Assembly (NCBI GenBank): GCA_963656825.1
Contig: CAVKJG010000003.1
Location: 1 to 64,000 of the forward strand
Reading direction: 5' to 3'
Length of the DNA stretch: 64,000 nucleotides
From: CAG-841 sp963656825
Lineage (GTDB): Bacteria > Bacillota > Clostridia > Oscillospirales > CAG-272
Under the pieces are notes generated by a model. The model had not been told where the DNA came from, did no database searches, and was given only the letters and a program-made list of their open reading frames with translations. This document shows positions 1 through 8,878 of this stretch, piece after piece. The translations under genes were made by a program, and so were the position numbers. Position 1 is the first letter of the stretch, and each line of letters begins with the position of its first letter.

Positions 1-120
1 CGGCGAAGCCTGCTCGCCTTACTACGCAAGCCAAGCAAATCTCCCAAAGGGCGAGGCTTTGCGGTGGTGCGCTTGCTTTCAGGCTCGCCCTCAGGGAGAG
101 CTCCCGACGCAGTCGGGTGA

Positions 121-222
121 GAGGGATTTGCAAGTGGTGCGAAGCACCCTTGCAGGCTTCGCCGAGAGGGGTGTGGGATTTGCAAATGCGAAGCGTTTGC
201 AGGCGTCGCCGAGACGGGAGGG
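121..222. repeat. Two tandem copies of a GC-rich intergenic repeat
   Basis: Copy A (121-170) and copy B (171-222) share the skeleton GGGATTTGCAA, then a small hairpin (GGTGCGAAGCACC in A; GCAAATGCGAAGCGTTTGC in B), then GGC(T/G)TCGCCGAGA and a G-rich end. A third copy lies at 63841-63908, so this is a dispersed family. Short open frames here are repeat-derived and lack ribosome binding sites. The rest of 1-307 holds related low-complexity sequence and no gene I can support. Confidence 0.7.
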
Positions 223-253
223 CAAAAGAAACTTTACAAAGCCTTTATAACGC

Positions 254-285
254 AAAAGCAGGAGCAACCGGCTCCTGCTTTTTGT
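254..285. terminator. Rho-independent terminator
   Basis: Arms AAAAGCAGGAGC (254-265) and GCTCCTGCTTTT (271-282) close on a 5-nt loop, with a T-run on the plus strand. On the minus strand it lies just after the lipoprotein gene ending at 308, so it may act in both directions. Confidence 0.75.
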
Positions 286-307
286 ATTTACTTTATTCGG
301 AATTTAT

Positions 308-832
308 TTAATCTGAAGATATCAGCTTACCGTCTGCATCGTAGTATAACTCACTTGTTCTGTTCCCGTTTTCATCGTATTGGCGGACAATATAGAATTC
401 AAGCTTATCTGCGGCGTTATATTTTGAATACTTTGTAATTTTCCCGTCTTTATCATATTCGTCAACTTCACGCTCGCCATCGGCTCTATAGCTTGACCGT
501 TTTATCACGTTCCCCTTTTCATCGTATTCGTAAACATAGGTGAGCTTGCCTTCCGGATTATAGTATGACTCCTTAATCTTATTGCCGCTTTCATCATTTT
601 CGTAAACAATGTAGCCGGTAAATTTGCCTTCCGGATTATAGTAGAATTCCTTTATCAAGTTTCCTCTGGCATCATAATCATATGACATTTTCACGTTTCC
701 GTTTTCATAATATTCGTAAACGGTTTTAGGCTCGCCCTTAACTTCTGTGTCTGTCTTTCCGCACGATACCGCGACAAGCAATATTGCGGCAGCAATACAG
801 AGTGACAAAACGATTGATAATGCCTTTTTCAT
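308..832 (-). CDS. Lipoprotein with YD/RHS-like repeats
   Basis: A 174-residue secreted lipoprotein. Residues 1-24 form a signal peptide ending in the lipobox-like VAVSC, so Cys24 would be lipidated. The mature part is a tandem array of about 20-residue units of the form Y-x-(E/D)-x-G-N-x-(I/V)-K-x-x-Y-Y-x-(P/A)-x-G-K, resembling YD/RHS or YwqK/MORN-type beta-hairpin repeats. The start ATG overlaps the hslO stop (ATGA), with an AAGGGG ribosome binding site inside hslO, so the two are translationally coupled. No catalytic motif is visible. Function unknown; an envelope protein is the safest statement. Confidence 0.75.
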   Translation of the reverse strand: MKKALSIVLSLCIAAAILLVAVSCGKTDTEVKGEPKTVYEYYENGNVKMSYDYDARGNLIKEFYYNPEGKFTGYIVYENDESGNKIKESYYNPEGKLTYVYEYDEKGNVIKRSSYRADGEREVDEYDKDGKITKYSKYNAADKLEFYIVRQYDENGNRTSELYYDADGKLISSD

Positions 833-1686
833 TGTATATCCCCTTTTCTGAATTTATATTTCTTATCGCAGAAGCGGCAGCAGACCTCGATCTCGTCCGT
901 GTCGGCAAAAAGCTCATCTATATCCTTTTCGGAAAAGCCGCGCAGCGCGGATAAAATTCTGTTTCTGTCGCAATCGCAGCGATAAACGGCGGGAATTTCA
1001 TCAAAAACATCATATTCTATGCCTGCAAAGGCGCGGTCAAGAAGCTGCTCCTTTGTCGCGCCGTCGGCAATAAGCGAAGAAACATTTGTTATCAGCGGCA
1101 GATTTTTTTCTATCTTATCAACCGTTTCCTCCGAAGCATAAGGCAGAAGCTGAATAAGCACTCCGCCAGCCGCCTTGCAGGAAAGGTCGGTATCGACAAG
1201 CACTCCGAGCGAGCAGACAGTAGGAATCTGTTCGCTTTTTGCAAAATATGTGCAGATATCGTCGCCTATTTCGCCCGTTGTTATTTCAACGGAGCCTGTC
1301 TGCATTTCGCCCGAGCCGAGATCGCGCACAACGGACAAAAGTCCCGCTCCGACAGCGCCTCCGACGTCAAGCTTTCCGTTTGATTTAAGCGGCAGATCGA
1401 CGTCGGGATTCTGGATATATCCCTTGACATTGCCTTCGTAATCCGAAACGGCAATTATCTTTCCGGCAGGACCGTCGCCCGAAAACGTAAGCGTGAGCCT
1501 GTCGTTTTTTTCTTTGAGCATTGTTCCCATAAGCGATGCCGCCGTCATCGTTCTGCCGAGCGCCGCCGTCGCCGTGGGAGAGGTGTGCTTCATTTTCACG
1601 GCTTCGTTTACCATATCGGTGGAAATCATCGCAACGGCTCTTGCCGAACCGTCGCTTGTCATCGCGCGGATAATATTATATTCCAT
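829..1686 (-). CDS. hslO: Hsp33 redox-regulated chaperone
   Basis: Cytosolic holdase chaperone activated by oxidative unfolding. The protein is 285 residues from ATG 1686, which has an AGAAAGAAG ribosome binding site; an upstream in-frame TTG at 1707 has none. The N-terminal Hsp33 fold is followed by the family's C-terminal zinc redox switch: CDC near residue 235 and a CRFC (CxxC) near residue 268, all four cysteines present. The length is normal. It sits 5 bp after the methyltransferase gene and overlaps the lipoprotein gene by 4 bp, so these form one minus-strand operon. Confidence 0.95.
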   Translation of the reverse strand: MEYNIIRAMTSDGSARAVAMISTDMVNEAVKMKHTSPTATAALGRTMTAASLMGTMLKEKNDRLTLTFSGDGPAGKIIAVSDYEGNVKGYIQNPDVDLPLKSNGKLDVGGAVGAGLLSVVRDLGSGEMQTGSVEITTGEIGDDICTYFAKSEQIPTVCSLGVLVDTDLSCKAAGGVLIQLLPYASEETVDKIEKNLPLITNVSSLIADGATKEQLLDRAFAGIEYDVFDEIPAVYRCDCDRNRILSALRGFSEKDIDELFADTDEIEVCCRFCDKKYKFRKGDIQ

Positions 1687-1691
1687 AAAAT

Positions 1692-2441
1692 TCACTTCTT
1701 TCTGCAAACGTAAAAAATTCTTTCGCTTTCGTCTGTCACGGGCGCGCCCGAAATATCGGAAAATCTTTCGCAGATTTCAAAGCCCGCTTTTTCAAGCGCG
1801 TTTTTAAGCGTTCTGCCTGTGTACATTCTTTGCCTTTGATATTCGTCGGTTCTGCGCCATTTTTCGCCGTGCCTTTCAAAAAACGTAAGATAAAAATCGC
1901 AGATTCCCTTTTCTTTCATATAATAATTCTGCCACGAAAGGAAAAGGTCTTCCGTTTCGTAAATAAAGGTGTTGTCGGCTATGACGTTTTCATATTTGTA
2001 TCTGCTGTTTGCGTCAAAAACGAAAATTCCGCCCTCGCAAAGACTGTTCGCCGTTCTTTCAAAGCATTGCGAAAGCTCCTCTCTTTTTGTGAGATAATTT
2101 ATACCGTCAAAGCTGCATATCGCCGCTCCGTAATTTTCACCGCAGTCAAGCTTTGCCATATCCTGCTCAACCAAAAGCATTTTTATATGCTTGTCCGATG
2201 CTTTTTTCAGTGCTGCCGAAAGCATTTCGCAGCTGAGATCGACTCCCGTGACTTCAAACCCCTTTTCGGCAAGAAGCACCGAAACGCTTCCCGTGCCGCA
2301 GCCGAGATCGATAAGTCTCTTGGGCTGAGACGGTGCATATTTTTCAATTATTTTTTCATAAAAGTCCGCATATCCGGCATAATCGGTATCAGCCATAAGG
2401 CTGTCATAATGCCGCGCAAGAACGGAATAGCTGTCCTCCAT
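1692..2441 (-). CDS. Class I SAM-dependent methyltransferase
   Basis: A 249-residue Rossmann-fold methyltransferase. Motif I LIDLGCGTGSVSVLLAEKG lies near residues 42-60 and is followed by the acidic VTGVDLS at the end of strand beta-2, which binds SAM. The substrate is not recognisable; the family includes small-molecule and protein methylases. An AAAGGAGAT site precedes the ATG at 2441. The gene lies 11 bp downstream of the DUF2344 gene and 5 bp upstream of hslO, so it is co-transcribed. Confidence 0.85.
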   Translation of the reverse strand: MEDSYSVLARHYDSLMADTDYAGYADFYEKIIEKYAPSQPKRLIDLGCGTGSVSVLLAEKGFEVTGVDLSCEMLSAALKKASDKHIKMLLVEQDMAKLDCGENYGAAICSFDGINYLTKREELSQCFERTANSLCEGGIFVFDANSRYKYENVIADNTFIYETEDLFLSWQNYYMKEKGICDFYLTFFERHGEKWRRTDEYQRQRMYTGRTLKNALEKAGFEICERFSDISGAPVTDESERIFYVCRKK

Positions 2442-2452
2442 TTTATCTCCTT

Positions 2453-3121
2453 TTATCTGAAAAGTGTTTTTCCGTCGTCAAAATATACCGCCTTGCGGCA
2501 GATAAAAACTTCGCTTTCGGCAAGAGCGGGAATTTTATCGGCAATGTATTTTACCGGAAGATTGGGTCCGACAAAGGTAAGCTCCTTGCACGAAAGCATT
2601 ACCCGAAGCGTCAGCATACCGCCATCTGCCGTGCAGGAGACAAGACGCATATCCGGCGCTATATCGACTGTGCGCGTTCCCGCCTTGCCCGTTTTTTCCA
2701 CGTTTATTTCGCCCGAAAAAAGAGCGGCTACGTCGTTTTTTATCGCCTCCGCATGCGGAGTTTCAAATGCTATTTCGTAATCCGCCCAGCCGATATCGGA
2801 AAACTTCGTTTCCGGCTCGTATGCCGAAAGAATTCTTATTCCGTCGGGGAAAGACTCATTGAGCCTTCTGCATATTTCGTCATACGGAACGTCCTGCGTC
2901 ATTTTGAAATCCATAAATTCGCATTCGCTTGAAACGCCGACTGAAAGCGGCGGAGAAAACACGGCTTTCGGATGAGGATTAAAGCCCTGAGTATACCATA
3001 TCGGCAGCTTTGAACGCAAAAACGATGTCTGCACCGTGCGGTTCAGATCCAGGTGCGATATATATTTAAGCGCACCTGTTTTTGAAAATTCAACTCTTAT
3101 TTTTTTAAGTTCGGGCACCAT
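2453..3121 (-). CDS. DUF2344 / TIGR03936 radical SAM-linked protein
   Basis: A 222-residue protein starting with the family hallmark RVEFSKTGALKYISHLDL, where the SHLD motif is diagnostic. In Firmicutes this family is found next to, or fused with, the TIGR03960 radical SAM protein, as here. It resembles a tRNA/RNA-processing module, but its reaction is not established. The start ATG (3121) has a GGAGGTGA site and lies 25 bp inside the upstream radical SAM gene, so translation is coupled. The usual neighbours (RNase G, L21, L27) are absent. Confidence 0.88.
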   Translation of the reverse strand: MVPELKKIRVEFSKTGALKYISHLDLNRTVQTSFLRSKLPIWYTQGFNPHPKAVFSPPLSVGVSSECEFMDFKMTQDVPYDEICRRLNESFPDGIRILSAYEPETKFSDIGWADYEIAFETPHAEAIKNDVAALFSGEINVEKTGKAGTRTVDIAPDMRLVSCTADGGMLTLRVMLSCKELTFVGPNLPVKYIADKIPALAESEVFICRKAVYFDDGKTLFR

Positions 3122-4953
3122 GATCTCTCACCTCCAAGTTTATTCGCTCCGCATCCTGAACAGCTCTGTTTGCAGTTGGGCGTTGTTTTTCCTTCAAACG
3201 CTTTGTGTCTTTCGCGCAGGAAGAATTCCTTTGTCATTCCTATGTCTATAACATCCCACGGAAGAATTTCGTCTTCTCCGCGCTCTCTGTTCGCATAAAA
3301 ATCGGGATCTATGCCCGTATCCGCAAAGACGGAAAGCCATTTTTCATAGCTGAAATATTCTTCCCAGCTGTCAAAGCTCATGCCGCGTCTGTGCGCCTCC
3401 ATAATCGCCTTCCCAAGCCGCCTGTCGCCCCGTGCGAAAACGGCTTCTATGCGGCTGACGGCGGCGTCGTGATAGTTGTATTTTATTTTTCTGTCGGTTA
3501 TCTGCTCTTTGAGATACTGCTGCCTGCGCAAAAGCTCCTCATACGCGCACTGCGGCTCCCACTGGAACGCCGTAAAGGGCTTCGGAATAAAGCACGCCGC
3601 CGATATCGTCACCTGCGGAGCCTTGCGCGGTCTTGACGGCGTTGAATAATATTCTTCTATAACGTCTCTTGCAAGCTTTGCTATGCCGCAAAGATCCTCG
3701 TCCGTTTCGGTGGGAAGTCCCTGCATAAAATAAAGCTTTACCTGCGATTTTCCGCCCTCAAACGCCACCCTGCACGCGCGGAAAAGGTCTGATTCCACCA
3801 CGTTTTTGTTTATAACGTCGCGCAGGCGCTGTGTTCCCGCCTCGGGCGCAAAGGTAAGCGTTCCCGTGCGGACGGTCGATATTTTATCCATAAGCTCCTT
3901 TGTGAAGCTGTCCACGCGGAGCGACGGAAGCGAAAGCGAAATTTTTCTGTCATTTGTCCATTCAAGAAGCATATCCGTAAGCTGAGAAATACACGAATAG
4001 TCGCTTATCGAAAGCGAGGACAGGGTCATTTCGCTGTAGCCGGTACTGTCGGCAAGCTTTTTTGCCTGCTCGCAGAGCACCTCGGGCGATTTTTCCCTTA
4101 CAGGACGGAACACCGCTCCCGCCTGACAGAAGCGACAGCCTCTTATACAGCCCCTGTAAACCTCAAGGGTTATTCTGTCCTGAACGGTCTGAATAAACGG
4201 CACTATGAATTTTTCGGGGTACGGAGCCTTGTCCATATCTTCAACAATTCGTTTCTGCACCTTTTCCGGCACGTCCGGATATTTCGGCGCGAAAAGCTTT
4301 ATCGTGCCGTCGTCGTTATATTCGACGTCATAAAGCGACGGAACGTAAATTCCCTTTATGTGCGAGGCTTCTCTCAGAAACTTCTCCTTTGAATAGCCTG
4401 CTTTTTTATGTTCTATATAAAGCTCGGTAAGCTCGATATTTACTTCTTCTCCCTCGCCGATGATAAAAAGATCGACAAAGTCGGCAAGCGGCTCGCCGTT
4501 GTACGCGCACGGTCCTCCGCATATCACAAGCGGATCGCCGTCTCCTCTTTCGCTTGCAAGAAGCTTCACCTTGCCGAGCTCAAGCATATTCACAAGCGTC
4601 GTATAGCAAAGCTCGTACTGAATGGAGAACGCAACCATATCGAATTCATAAAGCGGATCTGACGATTCAAGCGAGCAGAGCGGAATATCGTGCTCGCGCA
4701 GCTGCTGCTCCATATCCGTCCACGGAGCAAAGCATCTTTCGCAGGCGATATTTTCGTGCCTGTTGTAAATATCGTAAAGTATTCTCATTCCCAGATTGGA
4801 CATTCCTATTTCGTATATATCCGGAAAGCAGAAAACTATCCTTGCGTCAAGTCCTTCCTTGTTCTTTACTATCTGTCCCCATTCGCCGCCCGTGTATCTG
4901 GCAGGCTTTTGCACCTTTTTAAGTATACTCTCGGGAATTTTCATCTTCTTCAC
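3097..4953 (-). CDS. TIGR03960-family B12-binding radical SAM protein
   Basis: A 618-residue protein with an N-terminal cobalamin-binding-like domain (about 1-200), a radical SAM core with the cluster motif RGCIRGCRFCQAG (CxxxCxxC) near residue 270, and a C-terminal Cys-rich tail (CKQSCSGCG) that may carry a second metal site. The family is widespread in Clostridia and presumed to modify RNA or a translation component; the substrate is unknown. The outermost start is GTG 4953, but ATG 4944, three codons in, is an equally good choice. The gene overlaps the end of addB by about 30 bp and feeds into the DUF2344 partner. Confidence 0.88.
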   Translation of the reverse strand: MKKMKIPESILKKVQKPARYTGGEWGQIVKNKEGLDARIVFCFPDIYEIGMSNLGMRILYDIYNRHENIACERCFAPWTDMEQQLREHDIPLCSLESSDPLYEFDMVAFSIQYELCYTTLVNMLELGKVKLLASERGDGDPLVICGGPCAYNGEPLADFVDLFIIGEGEEVNIELTELYIEHKKAGYSKEKFLREASHIKGIYVPSLYDVEYNDDGTIKLFAPKYPDVPEKVQKRIVEDMDKAPYPEKFIVPFIQTVQDRITLEVYRGCIRGCRFCQAGAVFRPVREKSPEVLCEQAKKLADSTGYSEMTLSSLSISDYSCISQLTDMLLEWTNDRKISLSLPSLRVDSFTKELMDKISTVRTGTLTFAPEAGTQRLRDVINKNVVESDLFRACRVAFEGGKSQVKLYFMQGLPTETDEDLCGIAKLARDVIEEYYSTPSRPRKAPQVTISAACFIPKPFTAFQWEPQCAYEELLRRQQYLKEQITDRKIKYNYHDAAVSRIEAVFARGDRRLGKAIMEAHRRGMSFDSWEEYFSYEKWLSVFADTGIDPDFYANRERGEDEILPWDVIDIGMTKEFFLRERHKAFEGKTTPNCKQSCSGCGANKLGGERSWCPNLKK

Positions 4954-7900
4954 TGCCTTTCTTGTTTGTTATTCTGCAGATCGCCTTCATCCGGCAATAT
5001 TTGCAGGGATCCGTTCCGTCCGCGTCCGTCGGGACGGCATACGCAAGCCCTTCCTTAAGCTCCGCCGCACAGCAGAGCACAGTATCGACAATGCTTTGCC
5101 TGAGCCTGAAAAGCTCGTCAAGCGCAATAGTGTTTTTCGTCTTTCCGTCGGACGACACCTTTACCGGCGAATAAACTCCTTTAAGCTCCGGCTCCATCGC
5201 GCGCGCAAGATCGAGTCCGTCCTCGCCGGCTTCGGTAACAACGCCCGACACGGCGAATTTGTCGTCGCCCTCGCCGCCGGAGGAAACCGTCTCCGCCTTC
5301 GGATTTGTTTCAACGTAAATAACTCCTGCCGGAACTATTTCTTTTCCGAAATATTTTTCTCCACTTTCCCAGAGCGAAAACAGATACAAAAGCATCTGCA
5401 TATCAAGTCCTGCCGATATCTTTTCAAGGTCGAATTTCTTTGCGTTCTTTTTGTAATCCACAACGCGCAGGTACAGCTTTCCGTCGCCGCAGTCGTATGC
5501 GTCAACGCGGTCTATCCTGCCGAAAAGCTTTACGGTGCTTTGCCCGTTTTCTATCTTTATCGCTTCAACGCCGTCCGCACTTCCCACAGGAAGCTCAAAG
5601 CTGACGGGGCGGAATTTGCTTACGGAAAATTCGTCTCTTATTCTTTTTGCAAACACCATCGCCCTGTCGCAAAGATAATCTGTCATATGGCAAAGCCTTC
5701 CCGAAAGCTCCGCCATTGCTCTGCCCGTTATTTTGCGTATATATTTTTCAGCCGCACGGCGTATTGCGCGCTTTGTTTCTTCTTCGGAAAAATCGTCCTT
5801 TGTCGCAAGCTTTGCCGCGGCTTCGAGCGTCGCGTGCAGAAAGCTACCCGTGTTCATATCGGAAAAGCCTGCCGTTCCGTCGTCGGAAAGGTCAAGCTCA
5901 TAGCGACAGAAATACTGAAATCTGCACTTTATGTAATTTTCAAGGCGCGAATAGCTTGTGTTTATGTTTCCCGAAAAAAGCTCGTTTGCGTTTTCGCGGT
6001 CAAGTCTGCATTTTTCCGCCGACATAGGCTCTTTTGCGCAGGAAAGCCTTTCGGCGTAATCGGGCTTTGTCGAAAGATAATCGCGCAGAGCCTGTGAAAG
6101 CTCGCCTTTTTCCGAAAGCGCGTATTCGAGCGCCGCCTCGCAGCAGTATATCCTGTCCTTTTCGGGAATATCGTCAAATCTTGTTTCTTTGAGCAGCGGA
6201 AACAGCTTTTCGATTCTGCCGAGCGCAGAGCAGCGTCCCGCGCTGCCGTCGGAGGTATACGTTATGAAAAGCTCCTCTTTGGGCGCGCACACGGAGCTGT
6301 AAAAGTAATAGTATTCGTCCGAAACGCTTTTTTCAAGCCTTGACGAAAAATCAACGCCCTTTTCGCGCAAAAGATTTTTTTCGTATTCGGAAAAAATTCC
6401 GTCGTCGGTAATCCTTTTGGGAAAAACTCCGTCCGTCGCGCCGACGACGTAAACCGTTTTCGCTTCGGGGTGAGTCATTGCCGCGCCGCCTATAAGCACC
6501 TCATCGACGGAGGTCGGGATCGAGCCTATGTCCGTTTCCGAAAAAGCAAGCTTAAGAAGCTGTAAAAAGCCGTCGGCGTCGGTTTCTTCGTCGCCTGCGC
6601 TGAGCGCCGTCTGATCGAGCGCGTCACAAAGCACCTGCCACAGCTGAGAAAACTCCTCCGCCCCCGAAGCGTCGCCCGATTTCAGCGAAAGCTCCGCGTC
6701 CTCGCCGAGCTTTTCGGGAATTTTCATCATTACGAGAAAATCGTAAAGCAGTGCAGCATGATCGCGCACGGTTCTGCAATCCTTAAGCGCTCCGGCAAAC
6801 CGCATAAGCGGAGCTTTTACCCTTTCGCGAAGAACGCCGAGCCTTTCCAGAATTTCTTCGTCGCCCTCGCGCGCTCTGTCGTCATAGCCGCGAAAGGGAA
6901 ATATCCACGCCTCGTCCGACGAAAACCTTTTGCCCTGTATTTTCCACTTTATGATATAGTTTTCGAGCAGATCGCAGTCGTCGCCCGAAATACCGCTGTA
7001 ATCGGTTTTTATGTACTCTATTATGTCGCGGCGCAGAAAGCCTCTTCTTACGCACGCATAAGCCGAATAAATGAACTTTACTATTCCGCGTTCGTCTATA
7101 TCCGCGCGGCGCGAAACATAGTAAGGAATTCCGGCTTTTTCAAGCGCCGCATCGAGAATTCCGTCATAGTCCGCCGTGTCGCGCACGATAACAGCCATAT
7201 CGCGATAGCGGACTCCCGCTCTCACGCGCTTCGATATGTCGATTGCGACGGCTTCGGCTTCCTCGTACTTGTTTTTGCACTCGGTAACCGAAATATGCCC
7301 GGGAGCTTCCCTGTATTCCGCGTCCGGATTTTTTATCGAAAACAGATTTTCCGCAAGAAATGCAAGCTCGCCGTTTTTATATCCGGCGCTGTATCTGAAT
7401 ATAACGGGCTCGGCAATATCGACTCCTGCCTTTTCAGCCGTGCGGTGAAGCCTTTCGTCCGTTTCCGAAAGCGAAACGAAAGCCGCTCCGTCGCCGTCCT
7501 CGTCAGGAACATAGGAAAGCGAAACATACGTTTCGCTCGCTCCCGAAAAAACAGCCGAAAGCATTTTGTACTGCTCCTTTGTAAAGCTGAGAAAAGAGTC
7601 TATATAAACGTCGGTATCGTCAAAAAAGTCGCCGCAGACCTCGCACGCCCTTGCAAGCGAACCGTCCGGCTCGCTCCATTTTTGGGCTACCTCGCTGTCA
7701 AAAGCGGAAAATATCGTCGCAAGATCGGAAAGCTTTCCCGCAACTCTCGGATTTTCGGAAAGCTTCTCCGCCGCAGACAAAAGCTCCTGCGGCGCTATAA
7801 GATTTTTGAAAAGCTCCGTGCGCTCGGAGGTCAGCTTTTCAACCGTCGAAAGATCCAACGCGGATATCCTGCCGTAGCAGGAAAGCGAGGGCGCTGCCCG

Positions 7901-8179
7901 CCGCAGAACATTATACATAATTATTTTCTTTGCGCCCGCGCCTATATAGCTTTCGCATATTCCGCCGCGACGACGGAATATATAGTTTGTAAGTCTGGAA
8001 AAGGTCAGAACGTCAATACCTGCCGCACCTTCGAGAGAAGCGCATCTCCGCTCGGCAGAAACGGCTTCCCTGTCGGGAACTATTATAAGCACGCGTCTTT
8101 TGCGTGCCGATTCGCTCGCCTTGGCATAAAGCCACGCGCTCTTGCCCGAAGCCGCTCTTCCGTAAACGAAATGAAGCAC
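4919..8179 (-). CDS. addB: AddB ATP-dependent helicase/nuclease subunit
   Basis: AddB-type subunit of the AddAB helicase-nuclease that processes double-strand breaks for RecA. 1086 residues, slightly shorter than the Bacillus protein. N-terminal Walker A-like GRAASGKS (residues 7-14) follows a GTG start with a GGAGAAGG site. The C-terminal PD-(D/E)xK nuclease is visible as GRIDRVD followed by VVDYKKN (DxK). Four cysteines for the structural 4Fe-4S cluster are present: one in KCRFQYFC and three in CKYCRMKAIC near the end. Unusually, addA is not adjacent; the radical SAM gene follows instead. Confidence 0.9.
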   Translation of the reverse strand: MLHFVYGRAASGKSAWLYAKASESARKRRVLIIVPDREAVSAERRCASLEGAAGIDVLTFSRLTNYIFRRRGGICESYIGAGAKKIIMYNVLRRAAPSLSCYGRISALDLSTVEKLTSERTELFKNLIAPQELLSAAEKLSENPRVAGKLSDLATIFSAFDSEVAQKWSEPDGSLARACEVCGDFFDDTDVYIDSFLSFTKEQYKMLSAVFSGASETYVSLSYVPDEDGDGAAFVSLSETDERLHRTAEKAGVDIAEPVIFRYSAGYKNGELAFLAENLFSIKNPDAEYREAPGHISVTECKNKYEEAEAVAIDISKRVRAGVRYRDMAVIVRDTADYDGILDAALEKAGIPYYVSRRADIDERGIVKFIYSAYACVRRGFLRRDIIEYIKTDYSGISGDDCDLLENYIIKWKIQGKRFSSDEAWIFPFRGYDDRAREGDEEILERLGVLRERVKAPLMRFAGALKDCRTVRDHAALLYDFLVMMKIPEKLGEDAELSLKSGDASGAEEFSQLWQVLCDALDQTALSAGDEETDADGFLQLLKLAFSETDIGSIPTSVDEVLIGGAAMTHPEAKTVYVVGATDGVFPKRITDDGIFSEYEKNLLREKGVDFSSRLEKSVSDEYYYFYSSVCAPKEELFITYTSDGSAGRCSALGRIEKLFPLLKETRFDDIPEKDRIYCCEAALEYALSEKGELSQALRDYLSTKPDYAERLSCAKEPMSAEKCRLDRENANELFSGNINTSYSRLENYIKCRFQYFCRYELDLSDDGTAGFSDMNTGSFLHATLEAAAKLATKDDFSEEETKRAIRRAAEKYIRKITGRAMAELSGRLCHMTDYLCDRAMVFAKRIRDEFSVSKFRPVSFELPVGSADGVEAIKIENGQSTVKLFGRIDRVDAYDCGDGKLYLRVVDYKKNAKKFDLEKISAGLDMQMLLYLFSLWESGEKYFGKEIVPAGVIYVETNPKAETVSSGGEGDDKFAVSGVVTEAGEDGLDLARAMEPELKGVYSPVKVSSDGKTKNTIALDELFRLRQSIVDTVLCCAAELKEGLAYAVPTDADGTDPCKYCRMKAICRITNKKGSEEDENSREYT

Positions 8180-8194
8180 CCTTCTCCTCTCCTC

Positions 8195-8836
8195 TCAGAA
8201 AATTTCAATAATTCTTACGTTTTTATTGTTTTTAAGCGATTTCACAAGCGAAAACGCAAAGCTTATGTGCAGATAGCATTTGCCTTCCTTCGGCTTTGAA
8301 GCGCTGAGAAATCCGCACTTGAATATCGAGCCGGTAACGCACATAAGCGTTCCGTTTTGTTTGAGCTCCTCGGCATATCCGCCCTTTACGTCGTCAAAAA
8401 CTATATACACCGTTCCGGTAAGCGATTCAAACCTTTTCCGGCAGTGCCTGCGCGAAAAGCTTGCGATGATCGCTCCCAGAAGCGAAAGCACGAACGCCGT
8501 GGGAAGAATAAGCAGCGCCGCTATCACGGCTACAGCTACCGTCGCGCCGCCCTGAATGAGCAGAATAACAAGGTACGCTATCCTTACCACAGAGGAAGCG
8601 AGAAGAAAACGCTTCAGCGCAAAGAATATCTTTGAGCATATGTCCGCCGCAGCCGACATATTTATCGCGCTTTTGAGATATCCCGCATAGCCGGAATTTC
8701 TCTCTGCATTTGTCCGCTTCAGAAATTCTTTTCCCGGCTCGCTTTTTCCGCCCGTAAAGCTTGCCAGCCGCCGCTTGTAGTATGCGTTCTCCATTTTCAG
8801 AATACTGTTTTCGAGTTTCAGTTTTTCAATACTCAT
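8195..8836 (-). CDS. Unknown membrane protein with N-terminal coiled coil
   Basis: A 213-residue protein of no family I recognise. Residues 1-28 have a heptad-like pattern (MSIEKLKLENSILKMEN) typical of a short coiled coil. A basic linker follows, then two adjacent hydrophobic helices at roughly 88-135 (VVRIAYLVILLI and an Ala/Val/Leu-rich stretch), then a soluble C-terminal domain of about 75 residues with alternating beta strands. A GAGGGG site precedes ATG 8836. It lies 15 bp upstream of addB and is probably co-transcribed with it. Confidence 0.7.
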   Translation of the reverse strand: MSIEKLKLENSILKMENAYYKRRLASFTGGKSEPGKEFLKRTNAERNSGYAGYLKSAINMSAAADICSKIFFALKRFLLASSVVRIAYLVILLIQGGATVAVAVIAALLILPTAFVLSLLGAIIASFSRRHCRKRFESLTGTVYIVFDDVKGGYAEELKQNGTLMCVTGSIFKCGFLSASKPKEGKCYLHISFAFSLVKSLKNNKNVRIIEIF

Positions 8837-8878
8837 ATAAAATCCCCTCGGAAATATTTTTACCGCTGCCGCGCTTTT

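Noticed and set aside
121..222. CRISPR array
   Set aside because: Only two adjacent copies with no spacer of constant length, hairpin cores vary, and no cas gene is nearby.
59..311. Two short frames at the left end
   Set aside because: Formed by the GC-rich repeat units; no ribosome binding site or protein-like composition.
6758..8299. 513-codon open frame on the plus strand opposite addB, and similar long antisense frames at 54780-56255 and 58222-59574
   Set aside because: They lie wholly opposite well-supported genes (AddB, ProS, M16 protein), have Arg/Lys/Phe-rich composition typical of reversed coding sequence, no ribosome binding sites and no recognisable domains.
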